A DNA stretch of 64,000 bases from Capniomyces stellatus (Eukaryota > Kickxellomycota > Harpellomycetes > Harpellales > Legeriomycetaceae). Below, in pieces: positions 37,708 through 61,246 of this stretch; within the stretch, counting starts at the first letter, position 1, and every line of letters begins with the position of its first letter. The notes below the pieces were generated by a model, which searched no databases, was not told the DNA's origin, and worked only from the letters and a program-made list of their open reading frames with translations. A program made the position numbers and the translations under genes. The stretch lies in assembly GCA_001661515.1 (NCBI GenBank), contig LUVW01000002.1, positions 379,850-443,849 of the forward strand, written 5' to 3'.

Positions 37708-38998
37708 TTTGATTAGTTGATTATGGTGGAGAGAGAGTTTTTTTTTTTGACTGTAAGTATTCACCGATATCTTTTGACCGATGAAGTTTTATTACTTAAA
37801 CTAACAGAGTGTGTAGACTAAAAAAAAGGAATGACTAGGTAAACAATTAATATAACGAATTTATCGGAACTATTGAATCCTTGCTTAATTTTCAAATACA
37901 ATTTTTAGGCTACAAACGATCAGGATTTGATTTCAGTGGTAGTATTTTAGGCTAAACCAAGCAATATTAAACATGGGATATGCGCGCTATAGTTTGCTGG
38001 TAATGGAAACAAAGCAAAAAAATGTGCTTTTAGAAACAACATTGTGGAATTGGAAACCCAGTTATTTAGCCCCTTAATAATAATAGAAAACTTTGAGCTG
38101 TGGAAAAAAAATAAGGAAAGAGTGTTTTTCTTTTCACCAAAGTCCACAATACCAACCAATTAAGGTTTGTATTATCCAACACAGTTTTATAATTGCATCT
38201 ATATTTTACTCAATTATTAAAGCTGCTGTTTTATGTTATTACAGGCACTTACCAAATCCCCATCACAACATCAAACACATCAAAACGTGAATATCTCCAA
38301 TGTAGTTGACAGTAATAAGTAAACACAAGCCAATTGCTAATTCGAGTACTATTTGGCCGAGTTTCATAAAATGGGTTGCAATTTTTTGTAGTACATTTTC
38401 AAAGACTTGGTCAAAAACGAAAGCCTAGAATTTACAGTATCGAGGCAAGCTAGTAATAGCCAGTGACCAAGCGGATATGCAGCTACAATACAAACCAAGA
38501 GGAAACACGCTTGGTTTACAAGCAGCACAGCACCTCCACGGTGCCACCATACCACTTGGACACTTGATTGATTTTTTATTTCTGAAGAAAGGGTAAGAGT
38601 ATTCGATATGATAACCAAACTACGAAAAGGGTTTTCTAGGTGGTATGTTGGTACTGAGGAAAGGCATTATTTGTAAAAGTGTGATGGGAGAGAGAAAGGT
38701 TGGTTTCCGTAGTGATATTTTAGAGTATATTTATTAGGGATAAAAAAAATATATAGAGGTCGTATAAAATAGAAAATAAATAAAAATAAGTCGATCTTTT
38801 TGCTTTTATATATTTTTTTTAGAGGAAAAGTATAAAAAAGAGATTCAATGAAAGAGGCTTGAAGAATATATATTAGCCAAATACAAAAAGAAAGAAGTCA
38901 AGAGAGAATGGAAGAGTCCAGAAAAAAAAAAGAAAAAAAAGGGGGAGGAAAGCAAAAGGTGGAAGCAGTAAGGGGTGGATGACACCTTATTAAGCCAT
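37708..38998. other. Intergenic region containing a GC-richer segment
   Basis: About 1.3 kb between two minus-strand genes, mostly AT-rich. Segment 38430-38570 is clearly richer in G+C and is described separately. Confidence 0.45.
38430..38570. ncRNA. Candidate structured non-coding RNA (strand unknown)
   Basis: About 140 nt of near-even base composition in a very AT-rich gap. It contains a perfect 8-bp stem AAACCAAG/CTTGGTTT (38492-38499 with 38510-38517) around a 10-nt loop, and other short G/C-rich complementary words. Frames across it are not convincing (minus 38618-38364, 84 codons, no family). Box C/D, tRNA and RNase P signatures were looked for and not found. The RNA call rests on composition and one hairpin only. 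Confidence 0.25.
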
Positions 38999-41198
38999 TT
39001 ACTTTGACTTCTTTTTGCTCTTCTTGTCAGATTTAGGGGTAGACTCGGCATCATCTTTTTTGGACTTCTTGTCCTTCTTTGATTTCTTTTCTTTCTTTGC
39101 GCTTTCAGTTTCGGCATCTTCAGACTTGGACTTCTTTGATTTCTTTGGGGTTTCCAAAGCCTCAGCTGGCTCTTCGGCGGAGCGCTTGGCCTTTTTAGGG
39201 GCGGCTTCCTTTGCAGATTTCTCTTCGCTGGAAATGTCAGCTAGGACCTTAGCCATAACGTCAGAGTTCTTTGTTGGGGCAGCACCGGTTTCGTAGAAGT
39301 TCAGTCTGTCTTCTACTTGCTGACGCAAAGCATCACCAAACTTGCTGTTTGGCTCATCAGAGTAGCAATCGATTCTTGAGGCAATTGAGGCCTTGTTGGC
39401 CAAGAATCTTGAGATACGTCCCTTGTTCTTTGGTCCAGCACGACCAATGAATGATGAGTGGTAGATAAGACCATACTTTGGTGTGTTTCCCTTGGTCTTC
39501 AAAGCTCTAAAAAAGCGACAAAAGATATACATAGTTGGTTTTGAGTATACTGACTAATTATGATGATGTGTTGGTAAACCAGAAAAAAAAGAAGAAAAAA
39601 AAAGGAAAAGAAAAACAAGATCATGTAACTTACCTGAATAAAGCTTTTTCAGCACCAAGAATCTGGACAGTTGAAGCAGGGTATTTAGACAAGTTGGTCA
39701 AAGAACCAGCATGGGCAATCAAACGAGCACCGACCATATCACCAATCAAGGCAGCCAAGTTTGGTGCCACAATGCTCATCTTACTGAGCAGGTAGTCGTG
39801 GAGACTTTTGCGGTAGTTAGCCAATGAGACAACACGGGCAGCAAAGGTCTCGATGTTGATCAAATCAACCTCTGAAATGTCGGTTCCCATTGATGACTTG
39901 GCGGCTTCAATGATGTTTTGTGAGACTGATTCATCCTGGGTAACTTCAGTCAAGTCATCAAGGCTGGCGTCAGTAAGAGTGGCCTTGTTTCTTACAACTG
40001 AACAACATTTGGCAAATTGGACGTTATCGGCAACAATCTTGCCCATTTCTGGGAAATGCCACGAGTACCACTCACTATTTATCCCAAACATATCATATTT
40101 ATGCCATACTAGTTAGTGCCAATTCCAGTTCAAATCTCAATTATGGAGTGGTATGGTGTTTTTATAAACCAAAACAACCATAAAATAAATCAATAATACA
40201 CCAATCCAAGGATGTAGAAAACCCCCGTCATGTTTATCCATTTATTTTCTTATACTTTAGCAAAAAAAGTAGATTATGACTTACCGACAACGCATAGCAA
40301 AGGTGTTGATGTCCTTGTCCAACTGATCCAAAAGAGCAATAGCCTGGATAATCATATTGTCTGATCTGTTGACATTGAACTTAACCTTAGCACGCGAGTA
40401 TGCGTGACCAAGACCAAGCTGTGCCTTTTCCAAATCTCCTGACTTAAGATCCTTAATCAGCTTATCTTCGTGGTATCTAATTCCACGCAAAAGCTCAGCT
40501 GAAAGTTCATCAGAAACACAGTTTACTCCTGTGTCTCCTTTGATGGCTCCTGCCAATCCTTTGTCACTTACTCCCAAAGTATTGGTTTCCTTCTTTGAAG
40601 CTGACATGTTCATTTCAATAAAGGCCTTAAGTCCCTCATTACAGATACCTATCCAAAAAATAAATAATATATACATATATCATTAATTCAAACTCATGTC
40701 AAGTTCGTTCTTATAAACAATGTATTTATATCCCCCAGGTTCTTTTTTATATATCAGAATATCTCCCGTTATGTTTTTCTTTCACTATTCTCTATGCCCC
40801 TTAATATCTACACTTTAGCTCGTAAAATCACAACAATACAATATAGAATATATCAACCGTCAATTCTTACCTTCAGATACATCGTTGATGTTCTCAAGAG
40901 CATCGGCTGCGTTTTTGAATGGAAGGAAAGATTTAAGCTTGACATATTTTCCAAACTTTCCTAGATCTGTTACTGATCTTTGCACTTCAGGCAATTTGCT
41001 TCCGATTTGTTCGGCTTGAACTACTTCAAACAACCCATAACCTGAGGCTGTTTCGAACAGTACATGTGTTGCAGTCTACGTTGTTGTTGTTTTGTTTATA
41101 AAAAGCAACGTTTCTTTTAGTTCAGATATTTATCACCAACTATATTCATTTCTATCCATCATACCGTTTACTTTTACTATCGAATCGCCACTTACCAT
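38999..41198 (-). CDS. NOP56: Nucleolar protein NOP56 (box C/D snoRNP core)
   Basis: Exons 41198-41196, 41075-40871, 40648-40285, 40074-39634 and 39506-38999 give 506 residues. NOP56 pairs with NOP58, fibrillarin and Snu13 in C/D snoRNPs that 2'-O-methylate and process rRNA. Seen: [55 protein letters not shown], the Nop-domain block [40 protein letters not shown], and a Lys/Ser/Asp-rich KSKK tail of about 60 residues. Exon 1 is modelled as the ATG alone, followed by GTAAGT. The resulting MTATHVLFE matches the length of animal MxxxHVLFE. A rival first exon (42279-42265, MANYL, donor GTGTGT) would need a 1.2-kb intron. Confidence 0.93.
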
Positions 41199-42449
41199 AT
41201 TATTATCTCTTTTTTTTGTTTTTGTATTATCTCTCTACGCAATCTTTAATGATTCCAAATCGAGTCCCAGCTGTTTTAATTTAAAAAAGAGTGTCTAATC
41301 CTTTATTATAATTATCTATTGCCGATTCAAACTGTAGTGATTAAGAATGTACTCAATTGAAATTTAGCGTCTAGATTCACCTTTCAAACAACGAAAATAT
41401 TTTATTTTATTTTATTTTATTTAAGTTAGTTTGGCTTTAATTATGATTATTTTTTTTTCATTTTACGATTTAACCACCACCAAAAAAAAAAAATTTTCCA
41501 ATATTGAAAAATTCTTTACGTTAAGTTATTTCGATTTGAAAAAAAATAAATTAACCAGAGTTCGATTCGTCCATTTTTTTAGTAGTTTTTTTTGTTAGCT
41601 TTTATTTTTTTTTTGTTAGATTTCTAGTAGTATTTTTGATCTAATGCGGGCAACACTTTACTATTATTGAGTTAAAAATATATTCTCGGAATTAAAGTTG
41701 ATAAAAAAAAAAAAATTTTCAACCAAAATTGCACTGTAAAAATCGGCCAATTATAGTTCAGCAGTTTTGGTTTAGCAGATTTACTAGCTATTTTGTATAT
41801 TTTTTTTAGGGATTTCAGTTAACAGAAACTAAAAAAAAAGAAAAAAAAATGCTAAGCAAGCCTGTATTGGAATTCTAATTCACCCTTACACTTTTCCTTG
41901 TGTTTTTTTTTTAATGCCTGATACTCCGCCTATAATTCTCGCTGCCAATTTGCTTCAACTAATAGAAAACTATATTTAAAGCGACTGTTATTGGCCTTTA
42001 AAACCCACACTCACTATATTTTACAACACTATTTTGTTCAATCGAGTGTCAAGTTGATCGAATAAAAAAAAAATAAGCTTTTGTAAATTACAAACACACC
42101 ACTATCGTAAATTTTTTTGGTACATAACAGTGTCTGAATGCTATGCGCGGGTACAGAAACGAGATCAGTATACAATGATACAATTAACTGATTGTGCAAA
42201 ATATATGTACTAGTACTCATGTACATTTATACAAACTCAAGAGAAATAGGCTTGTAATACACACCAAGTAATTCGCCATGATGGCGTTCTGGGGATCGTG
42301 TAATGTAAAATAAAAAAAGACGTGGAAAGAAGTGCAATCATAGCTAAAAAGGTACATTATGACGGGTGTGGTAAATCATATTAAGTTGAAGATAAAAACA
42401 GATGGCTATGTATATAGTTGGGACAGGACATTAAATCGGAGCGTTAGGA
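41199..42449. other. Intergenic region, NOP56 promoter / BCP1 3' flank
   Basis: 1.25 kb, extremely AT-rich with many homopolymer runs between 41400 and 41900. It includes an inverted repeat CGCCAT-G-ATGGCG (42274-42286). No supported gene. Confidence 0.45.
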
Positions 42450-43715
42450 TTATTGGACAAACACAGTCTCCAGTTTCTTGTAGATATCGTCAAGTTTAGA
42501 CTTGTGGACTATCATGCATCGTCTAAATGGTGCTAACCCAAACTCAGAGAACGTGCTGCGTGATTCAGGCGCTCTTTTGGAGTTTGTGAATTTGAAATCA
42601 AAAGTAAACTCTGCGAATTTCTCGATAAACTCGTCTTCAGGATGGAAGTAGAAGATTTGCTGGGACTAAATTGGATGTAACATCAAGTGTGTAGAGTTAG
42701 TAATAATAATTCAACTTTTTAGTTGCATGTGTTATAGTGCGTATTATAGTTGCGGATATCCTGTAACAGCAGATACAGATAGTGGTAAAGTGCATACTTA
42801 CTACTCGAGACTTTTTTCCGTTTCTACCTTGGACTTGTCCAGGGAGCTCTTCGCCGTCTTCGTTGGTTTCCGCTGGCGCAATCTCTTTATATGCCGGCGA
42901 CATTATAATATAATATTCAAATGCATATCGTTCGCTCTATTGCAGTTGCAGCATGGTTTACGTTCAAGTTAGTAATCAACATCCAATGGCACCCCAAGCT
43001 CACTTTCTTTACATTCAGCACAAATAACCACAAGCACCACCATCAATAAAATAAACTTATTTTATTAACAATTACATCGTCAACTGCCCACTGGATCTCC
43101 TCAAACAGCATTTTGAACATTGGAGGAACAATTTGAGGTGGCATGTTGGTCAGCCTTTCACTAAACAATATAGCGGAATCCTTGTCCGAGTCATCGCTAA
43201 GAATTTTGGCCAACTTGTTATGGCTATCCTTGCTATTTTTGCTCTTTTCGAGCAAGTAGCTCTTTATTTGCTTTATCACGTTCTTTTCCTTGTGCTCTTG
43301 GAAGTTCAGCACTGTCATAAAAGCGTATGGGTCGTCTTCGCCCGAAACTTTGACTGTTGAGCCTATAAGCTTCTGTTTGATAATCATATCGGAAAGCTCG
43401 CTTGTGTCAAACAATTCTTGATCGTCACCAAAGGATTGAATAAGCATTCTTTTGAAGGAGTGGAAGTCGATCTCCTTAGGGTCAAAAAAATCAAAATCTA
43501 CATCCACAATGTCCTACCAGTAATAAAAGAAACACAGTAAATTTATTGTAAATCTTTGCTTTGACAGATCCATTTACTCGAAGCATACCTTATAATTTTA
43601 TGCAGCGTATACTTACCATATCGTTGCTGTTCTGGCTCTCGGCATCAGACATCATTTCGTCTCCATCTTTTGAAATCTTGTCGTTAGACAATTCCGAGAT
43701 ATTCCTTTTACTCAT
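42450..43715 (-). CDS. BCP1: BCP1/BCCIP family protein
   Basis: Exons 43715-43617, 43513-43076, 42936-42802 and 42665-42450 give 295 residues, the usual size. Yeast Bcp1 is a nuclear chaperone for ribosomal protein uL14 (Rpl23) and is needed for nuclear export of Mss4 and for 60S biogenesis. The animal homologue BCCIP binds BRCA2 and p21. Family blocks seen: VDVDFDFFDPKEIDFHSFKR, LLEKSKNSKD, the central SERLTNMPPQIVPPMFKMLF, YYIIMSPAYKEIAPAE, and QQIFYFHPEDEFIEKFAEFT. An acidic N-terminus (DAESQNSNDMDIVDVD) is typical. The gene lies downstream of YKT6 in divergent orientation and upstream of NOP56. Confidence 0.93.
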
Positions 43716-44797
43716 TTTGTGCTTTTACTCACTTTATTTTTCTTTATTCGTGTAAAGCTGCTAGTTTTTGGATCTAAACGCTATTCTCAAACAATAACCT
43801 TGAAGCTCGGGCGGAATCGATTCAATTTAGTTTGTTTATTCGTTTTTTTTTTTAATTTTAACTTTGTGATTTTTTTTTAAACCTCATTAAAAAAAATAGT
43901 TTGATCCTGATACTCTCTGAACAACTGAGCAAAAAGAAAATAAAATAGTTCTGCTTTAATAGTGATGTTTGCAAAGTTTTTATTGGCTAGACTTTATTCC
44001 GTTTACTACCATTATCTCGGATAACACATGGATGAAATGGTTTGATTTTGCTTTACTCCTAAAGACGAAAATACATAATATTTGGCAGCTAGTCTATATA
44101 TTCGAATGATGTCAGGCTCACAATACTAAATATGTTTACGACATGTTTACAGCGAGTAGGCCGATTGCTTGCCAAACTGGTTGTTACTTGAACGAGTTTA
44201 AATATCTGAAAACAGGGCAACCCGGATTACTGAAAATTGCATGTAAAAGGTGTTGGGCAGATTGTCTCGGATTTAATCTTTTTCTATTATGTTTATGATA
44301 TAGCGATCGTTATCTTTCTTTCTTTGTTGAACGCGTATATACTTGTCACATGGTTCAACTGGGTATATTGAATATACATTTAGCCTGGCTTTAAAAAAGC
44401 AGTTTATGTATAAAAAGCGATTTATTCGGTTGTTTTTTAATTATCAGCGTGAACCACATTGGTTTGGTGATTAGATATGGTTTAAATACACCCAATAAAT
44501 CAACAATACATTTAATCTAAAACAATGCATTAAAACAAATAGTTCAAAATAAAAAAGTCTCACAATTCTAAGCTGACAACAAACCAAGAAAAAAACAAAC
44601 TTTAAATTCGGACTAAAAGCCAAGAGTTCCATATTCAGAGTTTCCAATATTGAAATTTAACTTCAAGTCTAGTGTTTAAGCAATAGGAAAAAATAAAAAT
44701 AAAAATAAAAAGCAACCCGATTACGAGGAAACTGAAAACTTCTATAAATTAAGGTATATAACAAGTATTAACGGCAGTAGCGGAATTCGAATAAACA
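43716..44797. promoter_or_regulatory. Divergent promoter region, BCP1 / YKT6
   Basis: About 1.1 kb of AT-rich sequence between two divergent start codons. No clear factor site or additional gene was recognised. Confidence 0.4.
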
Positions 44798-45918
44798 ATG
44801 AAGGTATTTTTTGTCGGAGTAATCAACACCAACACCAAGCCCGCAAAGGTCCTATCCAAAGTGGCGGACGTCTCCTCGTTTAGCTTTTTCCAACGTGGAA
44901 GGTAAGGGGTTTCCACCAATACATAATTCAAACCGAGTTTATAATGCTGATGACTGATATTGCTTTAATTCTTTTTGAAGTTTGAAGTTTGGTTGTGGAT
45001 TAACCGTAATTAAGAATAGCACACGTTTTTTTTTCTTCAAAGAATTAAAACCAAATGTATAAATCAACAAGTTTAAAGAAATTAAAGTTTTAATTTTGCT
45101 TACTGTGAATTTACTTGCTAAAATCCCGTTTTTGCTGTAAAATTCTGGAAATAGTATTCAAGATTTCCTGTCCTTTTTTGCTGCTACTGTTGCAGAACGA
45201 ACTAAACCAGGGAGTCGCCAGGGAGTCGACGAGAATAGTAATTTAAGCCTTCATTAAACAATTAGAGACAATTCAAATATGCACAAATATGCTTTGCTCT
45301 TTTACACCAAGCGTGTTCATACATTTTTATTACGATTTTTGAATTATCAATGTAAAACTCCATGGAACTGTTCGGAATTAGATTACACCGCCTATGTATT
45401 TAATCGACCAGACGGACTGGCAGGTGTAGTTATTACCGACGTGGACTATCCTGCACGAGTAGCACTATCCTTGGCGGGAAAAATCACAGATGACTTTACA
45501 ACGAAATACAAAAGCGACGAATGGGCCAAAATAAATACAGTAGAGTTTGAAATCTTGAAAAAGTATCTTGAGGATTACCAAAAGCCACAGCAGGCAGATG
45601 TTATAATGAATGTGCAGCAAGAGCTTGACGAAACAAAAGTGATACTGGTAAGTCCGCATACATTATCTACCAAGCAAACAGCCGTAGTATTGACATATTG
45701 GAAAGCTTGCAAGATATATCTGCAATGGGGTAATAATATTTCAAACTAACTTTTGGGGATGTTTGGAATCAAACTAATAGCACAAAACAATCGAGTCAGT
45801 GCTTGAAAGAGGCGAAAAACTGGATAATTTGGTGGAGAAAAGCAACCAGCTGTCAGACCAATCAAAAATGTTTTATAAAACGGCAAAGAAAACCAACTCT
45901 TGCTGTTCAATCATGTAG
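44798..45918 (+). CDS. YKT6: R-SNARE YKT6 (prenylated synaptobrevin homologue)
   Basis: Exons 44798-44901, 45155-45237, 45382-45647 and 45781-45918 give 196 residues. YKT6 acts in ER-Golgi, endosome-vacuole and autophagosome fusion. The longin domain starts [15 protein letters not shown] and includes [20 protein letters not shown] and [20 protein letters not shown]. The SNARE motif begins [12 protein letters not shown], with its central Arg in [20 protein letters not shown]. The C-terminus NSCCSIM is a CAAX box (CSIM, for prenylation) preceded by a Cys that is palmitoylated in the family. There is no transmembrane segment, as expected for YKT6. All four exons join in frame. Confidence 0.97.
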
Positions 45919-46100
45919 AATATCCAACACGATATTTAATAGTTGTCCTTATATTAATACTGTTACCGTGATAATTATATATTTATACTTGGATTAATAA
46001 ATGCCTATTTATACTCTAATTGGAATTAAATCCAAACTTTAATCATAACGATAATAAATAAAGCTACTCTTTAAAAATACACTCCATTAAACAAATCTAC

Positions 46101-48403
46101 TCACTCGGCGACTAGAGCCAGCTTGTTTAGCTCGGACACGACTTCATCTTCATCTTCGCCCTCATCTCTTTCCTCATTGTCTCCGCTCTTATCACCCTGG
46201 GCTGTTTCCACATTTGGTAAAACGGGATTTGTGTTTGTATTCTTTGTCGGTTTGAGGGTAGATGCTGTAGAGATAATCGAGGCTTTATTGGACAAGCTAT
46301 CTGAGATATTTTCTGAGCTCTGGAGTTTGCTGGACTTAGACTGGCGTGTTGGATTGGCAACTGCTTCATGCGAGTCTATGTTTTCGGGGATATGATCCTC
46401 ATCTTTGGAATCTGAGGGTATGGTGTCTTTGGGATTAAGTTTGTTGGCTGCTTCAGCTTCAAGCATTTTTAGTTCGTTTTCAAGTTCAGCCTCGTCAATA
46501 GCACTAACGCTTTGCGAGTTTATCAATGAGCTTTCGTCGTTTATGAGCTGGTTAATCTCGTGCTGGTCTGTTAGTACATCAGCCAGCGTTTCAAACGTAT
46601 CCATAACATTTTCGGAAGTAAGGTTGTAATCGGCACGGATGTTTTTTAAAGCCTCGATTCCATTTTTGAATGCGGACATATTCTCAACGTCTGTTCCTGA
46701 ACTCTGCAGCTGTGAGATGATTTTGTTTAGCGTTTCAAATGCAGAGCAACGCTGAGGCAGAATCACGTCTTTCAGGTGGTGCAGCAGTTTGAGATTGGAA
46801 AGTGCAACATGCTTTTGTTTTCTGGAAAGAGCCGATTTGATGCTATCTTCCAATCTAAATAGGAAATCATATATTGAAACAAAGTTGCAAGTTAGTCTTT
46901 TTTTTTTGTTTGTTTTTATTTTAAAAAAAGATATCAGAATGCTGGCATGCTGCGTTTAAAGCAGGATACCGAACTATTACCTTTCCGACTTGGCTTGGAG
47001 CTGGTCGATTTGCTTGTTTGATCTTTCAATTGCAGATAGAACGTTGACAAGTTGGAAATCCGTATCAGTTATCTTGTTGGCTAATGGGCTGCTAGCGTCA
47101 ACAAACTTGACAATAACCTACAGTATTCATCAGATTAGGGTTATAGTGATATTAATTTTTGAAAGCAAAAACAAACAAATATACCACCATCTCATTTGGC
47201 AGAATTTAAAGGCCAAAAGTGAAATACAATAATATGGTTACCTGGTTCGTCTTTGGGTTAACGGTTTGTACTAGTTTGTTGTCGTCAATTAGATATTTGA
47301 TCAAAACTTGGCTATCTAATGTGCCCATTTTAGGCAGGGTACTGGGGTTTTTTGCGTCTTGTTCTCGGATATCATTTCTTCGTTCCAAAATGCAATTATA
47401 GAAAACTGTTCTAAACTGGTCAACAGTTAAAACATCATCTGTAACTCGGTAGGTACATCGTTGTTCCTGGAGCTTCAAGATTTTGCTGCATACTTTCTAC
47501 AGAATTTGTTTATGGAAGGGGGTTTTTTTTAATACTCGTTCTAGGTCTGGACCAATGTAACAGTAAAAACAAAAACAAAAACAGAGACAGAAACAAAAAC
47601 AAGCAAGAGTATCGTGTTGTATCTTACCTTTACAAATGGTAAAACCACAAAAATGTTAGTTCTGCTGCTCCCGCCAATCAAAGGCATACTAGGAAACCCA
47701 CTAAATGTCCATCTCAACCAGTATACTATGCCTGTACTTAGAAACGTGTCGATTAAAACCAGCTCGTTTTTTTGTATCATACTGCTCTAAGGATAGCAGA
47801 TACAAAAGTGTTTAAATTCGGGACACAGTTACATTATATCATACCTTGAAGGTGAATACATACATACATACATACATACATACATACATACATAAACATA
47901 ACGCCTTGTTGTGAGCCTGGCTAAAGTACGGCTTTACTTACCAAGACTAAATTTAATCCTGCAGGAGTGTCGTTGTGAAATCTGAATTTCGATTCAAAAC
48001 CGTTGATATCGATGCAAGTGTAATTGCAGAATTCGTCGGAGCCTACTATTTATAAAGCCAAATACATTACATACAACATATTCGTGCAACTTTTCGGATG
48101 GTTTTATGCTGGGTTTTAAGAAGCAAATTCAGGTTCGGGATCAGAAAAAAAATATAGGTGTCGTTTACCTCCATTGCTATTGCTACGTAAAAAGTTGGGA
48201 TTTGAAACAGAGTCGTCCGGGTTTCTGCTGCTGTTTGCTACCAGGCCCTGTTCGACACAAGAAAGAATAATTCTTTTCCACACTTGTATGGATTCCAAAT
48301 ACCATTCTTTGTTTTCTTCAAGTTGCAGGCTTATATCCGAATACAGCGCAGCTCTCCTGTCGCTGTCATTGAATTCAGGGATTTTTTTTAAATGTTTTTC
48401 CAT
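46101..48403 (-). CDS. CHMP7: CHMP7, ESCRT-III-related protein
   Basis: Six exons: 48403-48169, 48045-47942, 47786-47628, 47496-47242, 47117-46981 and 46854-46101, giving 547 residues. CHMP7 joins ESCRT-II-like winged helices to an SNF7 domain and recruits ESCRT-III to the nuclear envelope for sealing and surveillance. The N-terminal half (about 1-280) starts MEKHLKKIPEFNDSDRRAAL and contains the winged-helix WYLESIQVWKRIILSC and LVLIDTFLSTGIVYWLRWTF. The SNF7 part begins near DFQLVNVLSAIERSNKQIDQ and has a basic ALSRKQKHVALSNLKLLHHL helix. Acidic helices with AELENELKMLEAEAANKL follow, and the tail ends SELNKLALVAE, which may serve as a MIT-interacting motif. It is longer than human CHMP7 because of a Ser/Asn-rich linker. 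Confidence 0.88.
47856..47894. repeat. (ATAC)n microsatellite in CHMP7 intron 2
   Basis: About nine perfect tandem copies of a 4-nt unit inside the intron at 47787-47941. It is a likely polymorphic marker. Confidence 0.9.
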
Positions 48404-48793
48404 TTATATATTGTGTAGTGATATTCAAAAGAATTGAATATAGGCTGGCTTGTTACTCGAGTAAAGAAAGAAGAAAAAAAGTTTGCTGGTAATTTGACTT
48501 TGAATTCGATATAGTAGTTTAAATTTCGGCAAGTTTGGGAAGTTTTGAAATTATTAATGGTATTTTGCAATTAATGTTTTTGTTTGGAGTTATATGATTG
48601 GCCATTGGGTCAAACTAAATCCATACATTTATTTTTTGTTTTTAAAAGCTAAAATAAAGGGATTTGTATTTCTGCATTGCCATTAACTTTGTCCAATATA
48701 CTTGGTCCAAAAAAAAAGTAATAAAATAAAAAAAAGTATAGATGAGGATATAAAATCAAGCTAGTAGAACAAGCACAAATATTAGGCATATGG
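48404..48793. other. Intergenic region, CHMP7 promoter / ATR 3' end
   Basis: 390 nt, AT-rich, between two minus-strand genes. No feature beyond A/T runs. Confidence 0.45.
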
Positions 48794-60130
<11,337 letters not shown>

Positions 60131-61246
60131 TCTTGACTCTATTATTTTATAATCACCACCAAACTATACTATCTTTTTGTGTGTGCTTTTATCTCTATAT
60201 TCTACTTTTGTGTTTTTATCATGTGAATCTAGTCAATTTGTATTCCTCATTCCCACTTAAAGGAAAATAAAGGTGTCAAGCTAATATATACAAAAGCGCG
60301 GTTTTTTATTTTATTTTACTTTTTACTTGGCTCAACTATTTGCAATCCATTCATGATTTTTATATTTGATTTTATGATTTTGCTTTGTTGTTTTTTATTT
60401 ACCATGCTATTTAATTATTATTAATTCGACATGTCTTCAAGCAATTTAGTAGAAATATCAATAAAAAAAATTAAAAAAAAAACTCGCTGTTGATTTATTT
60501 TATTTTATTATTGAAATCGCAATTGATTTATATATTTGAATTACAACCGTTTCCAAAAACCAGTAATTTCACTTTAAACCGCGAAAATTCCTAACCTTTC
60601 CACCAGCTAAAGAAAATTAAAATCCAATCTGAAAACATGTAAAAACAAGGTTGGGTTCACCTCCATCCATTACTCAAATACAACGATAGATGATATATAA
60701 CTGCTGAAGAAAACTTTACAAAGACACCATGGTATAAAACAAGTGCACTTTTTTTTTTCCAACAAATACAAAAAAAGCACCGACAACAAGAATAATAAAG
60801 CTGTAAATAGAGGTATAATAAATAAAGGTATAATAAATATATATAATGGGCAAGTATGAGTATATAACTAGCCCCCTTGTCCACCTCCACCTGCCCCCTC
60901 CCTCCCTCGCCTATCTCCACATACCAATTCTAGGAATTTAGCATGCTTAAAGCAAAGAAAAGCAAAGAAAAGCAAAGAAAAGAAAAGTGTAAATAAAAGC
61001 AAACGTATATAGTATATAATATAAATCTCTAGCAAATAAAAGGAAATGTAAAAAAAAAAAAAAAGAAGAAAAAAAAAGTTCAAGGTGAAATATAATTAGA
61101 AGACTAAAAGTATTAATGAAATGTAAATAAATTATGTAAAAGCCGATTTTAAAAAAAGAAAAGGATACTTTGGAGAGAGCGGGGTAGTTAAATAGTAATA
61201 ATAGCGACAATAATAAAGACAATACTGCTGCTATTATTATCAGAAT
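60131..61246. other. Intergenic region, ATR promoter / Pumilio 3' flank
   Basis: 1.1 kb, AT-rich. It contains an AAAGCAAAGAA tandem tract (60950-60986) and CT/CCTCC-rich sequence at 60885-60915. No gene is supported; the long T/A-rich minus frames are not credible. Confidence 0.45.
60950..60986. repeat. (AAAGCAAAGA)n tandem repeat
   Basis: Three to four copies of an A-rich 10-nt unit in the 3' flank of the Pumilio gene. Confidence 0.75.

Noticed and set aside
38364..38618. 84-codon minus-strand frame across the GC-richer segment
   Set aside because: No homology and no splice-compatible neighbours. The composition suggests RNA or regulatory sequence rather than protein.
39555..39640. Box C-like TGATGATG in a NOP56 intron as a hosted C/D snoRNA
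   Set aside because: The motif is on the strand opposite to the gene, and the only downstream CTGA overlaps the splice donor; no guide-like layout.
42265..42279. Alternative NOP56 first exon (MANYL, donor GTGTGT)
   Set aside because: It would join in frame but needs a 1.2-kb intron, far longer than others in the gene, and makes the N-terminus longer than in animal NOP56.
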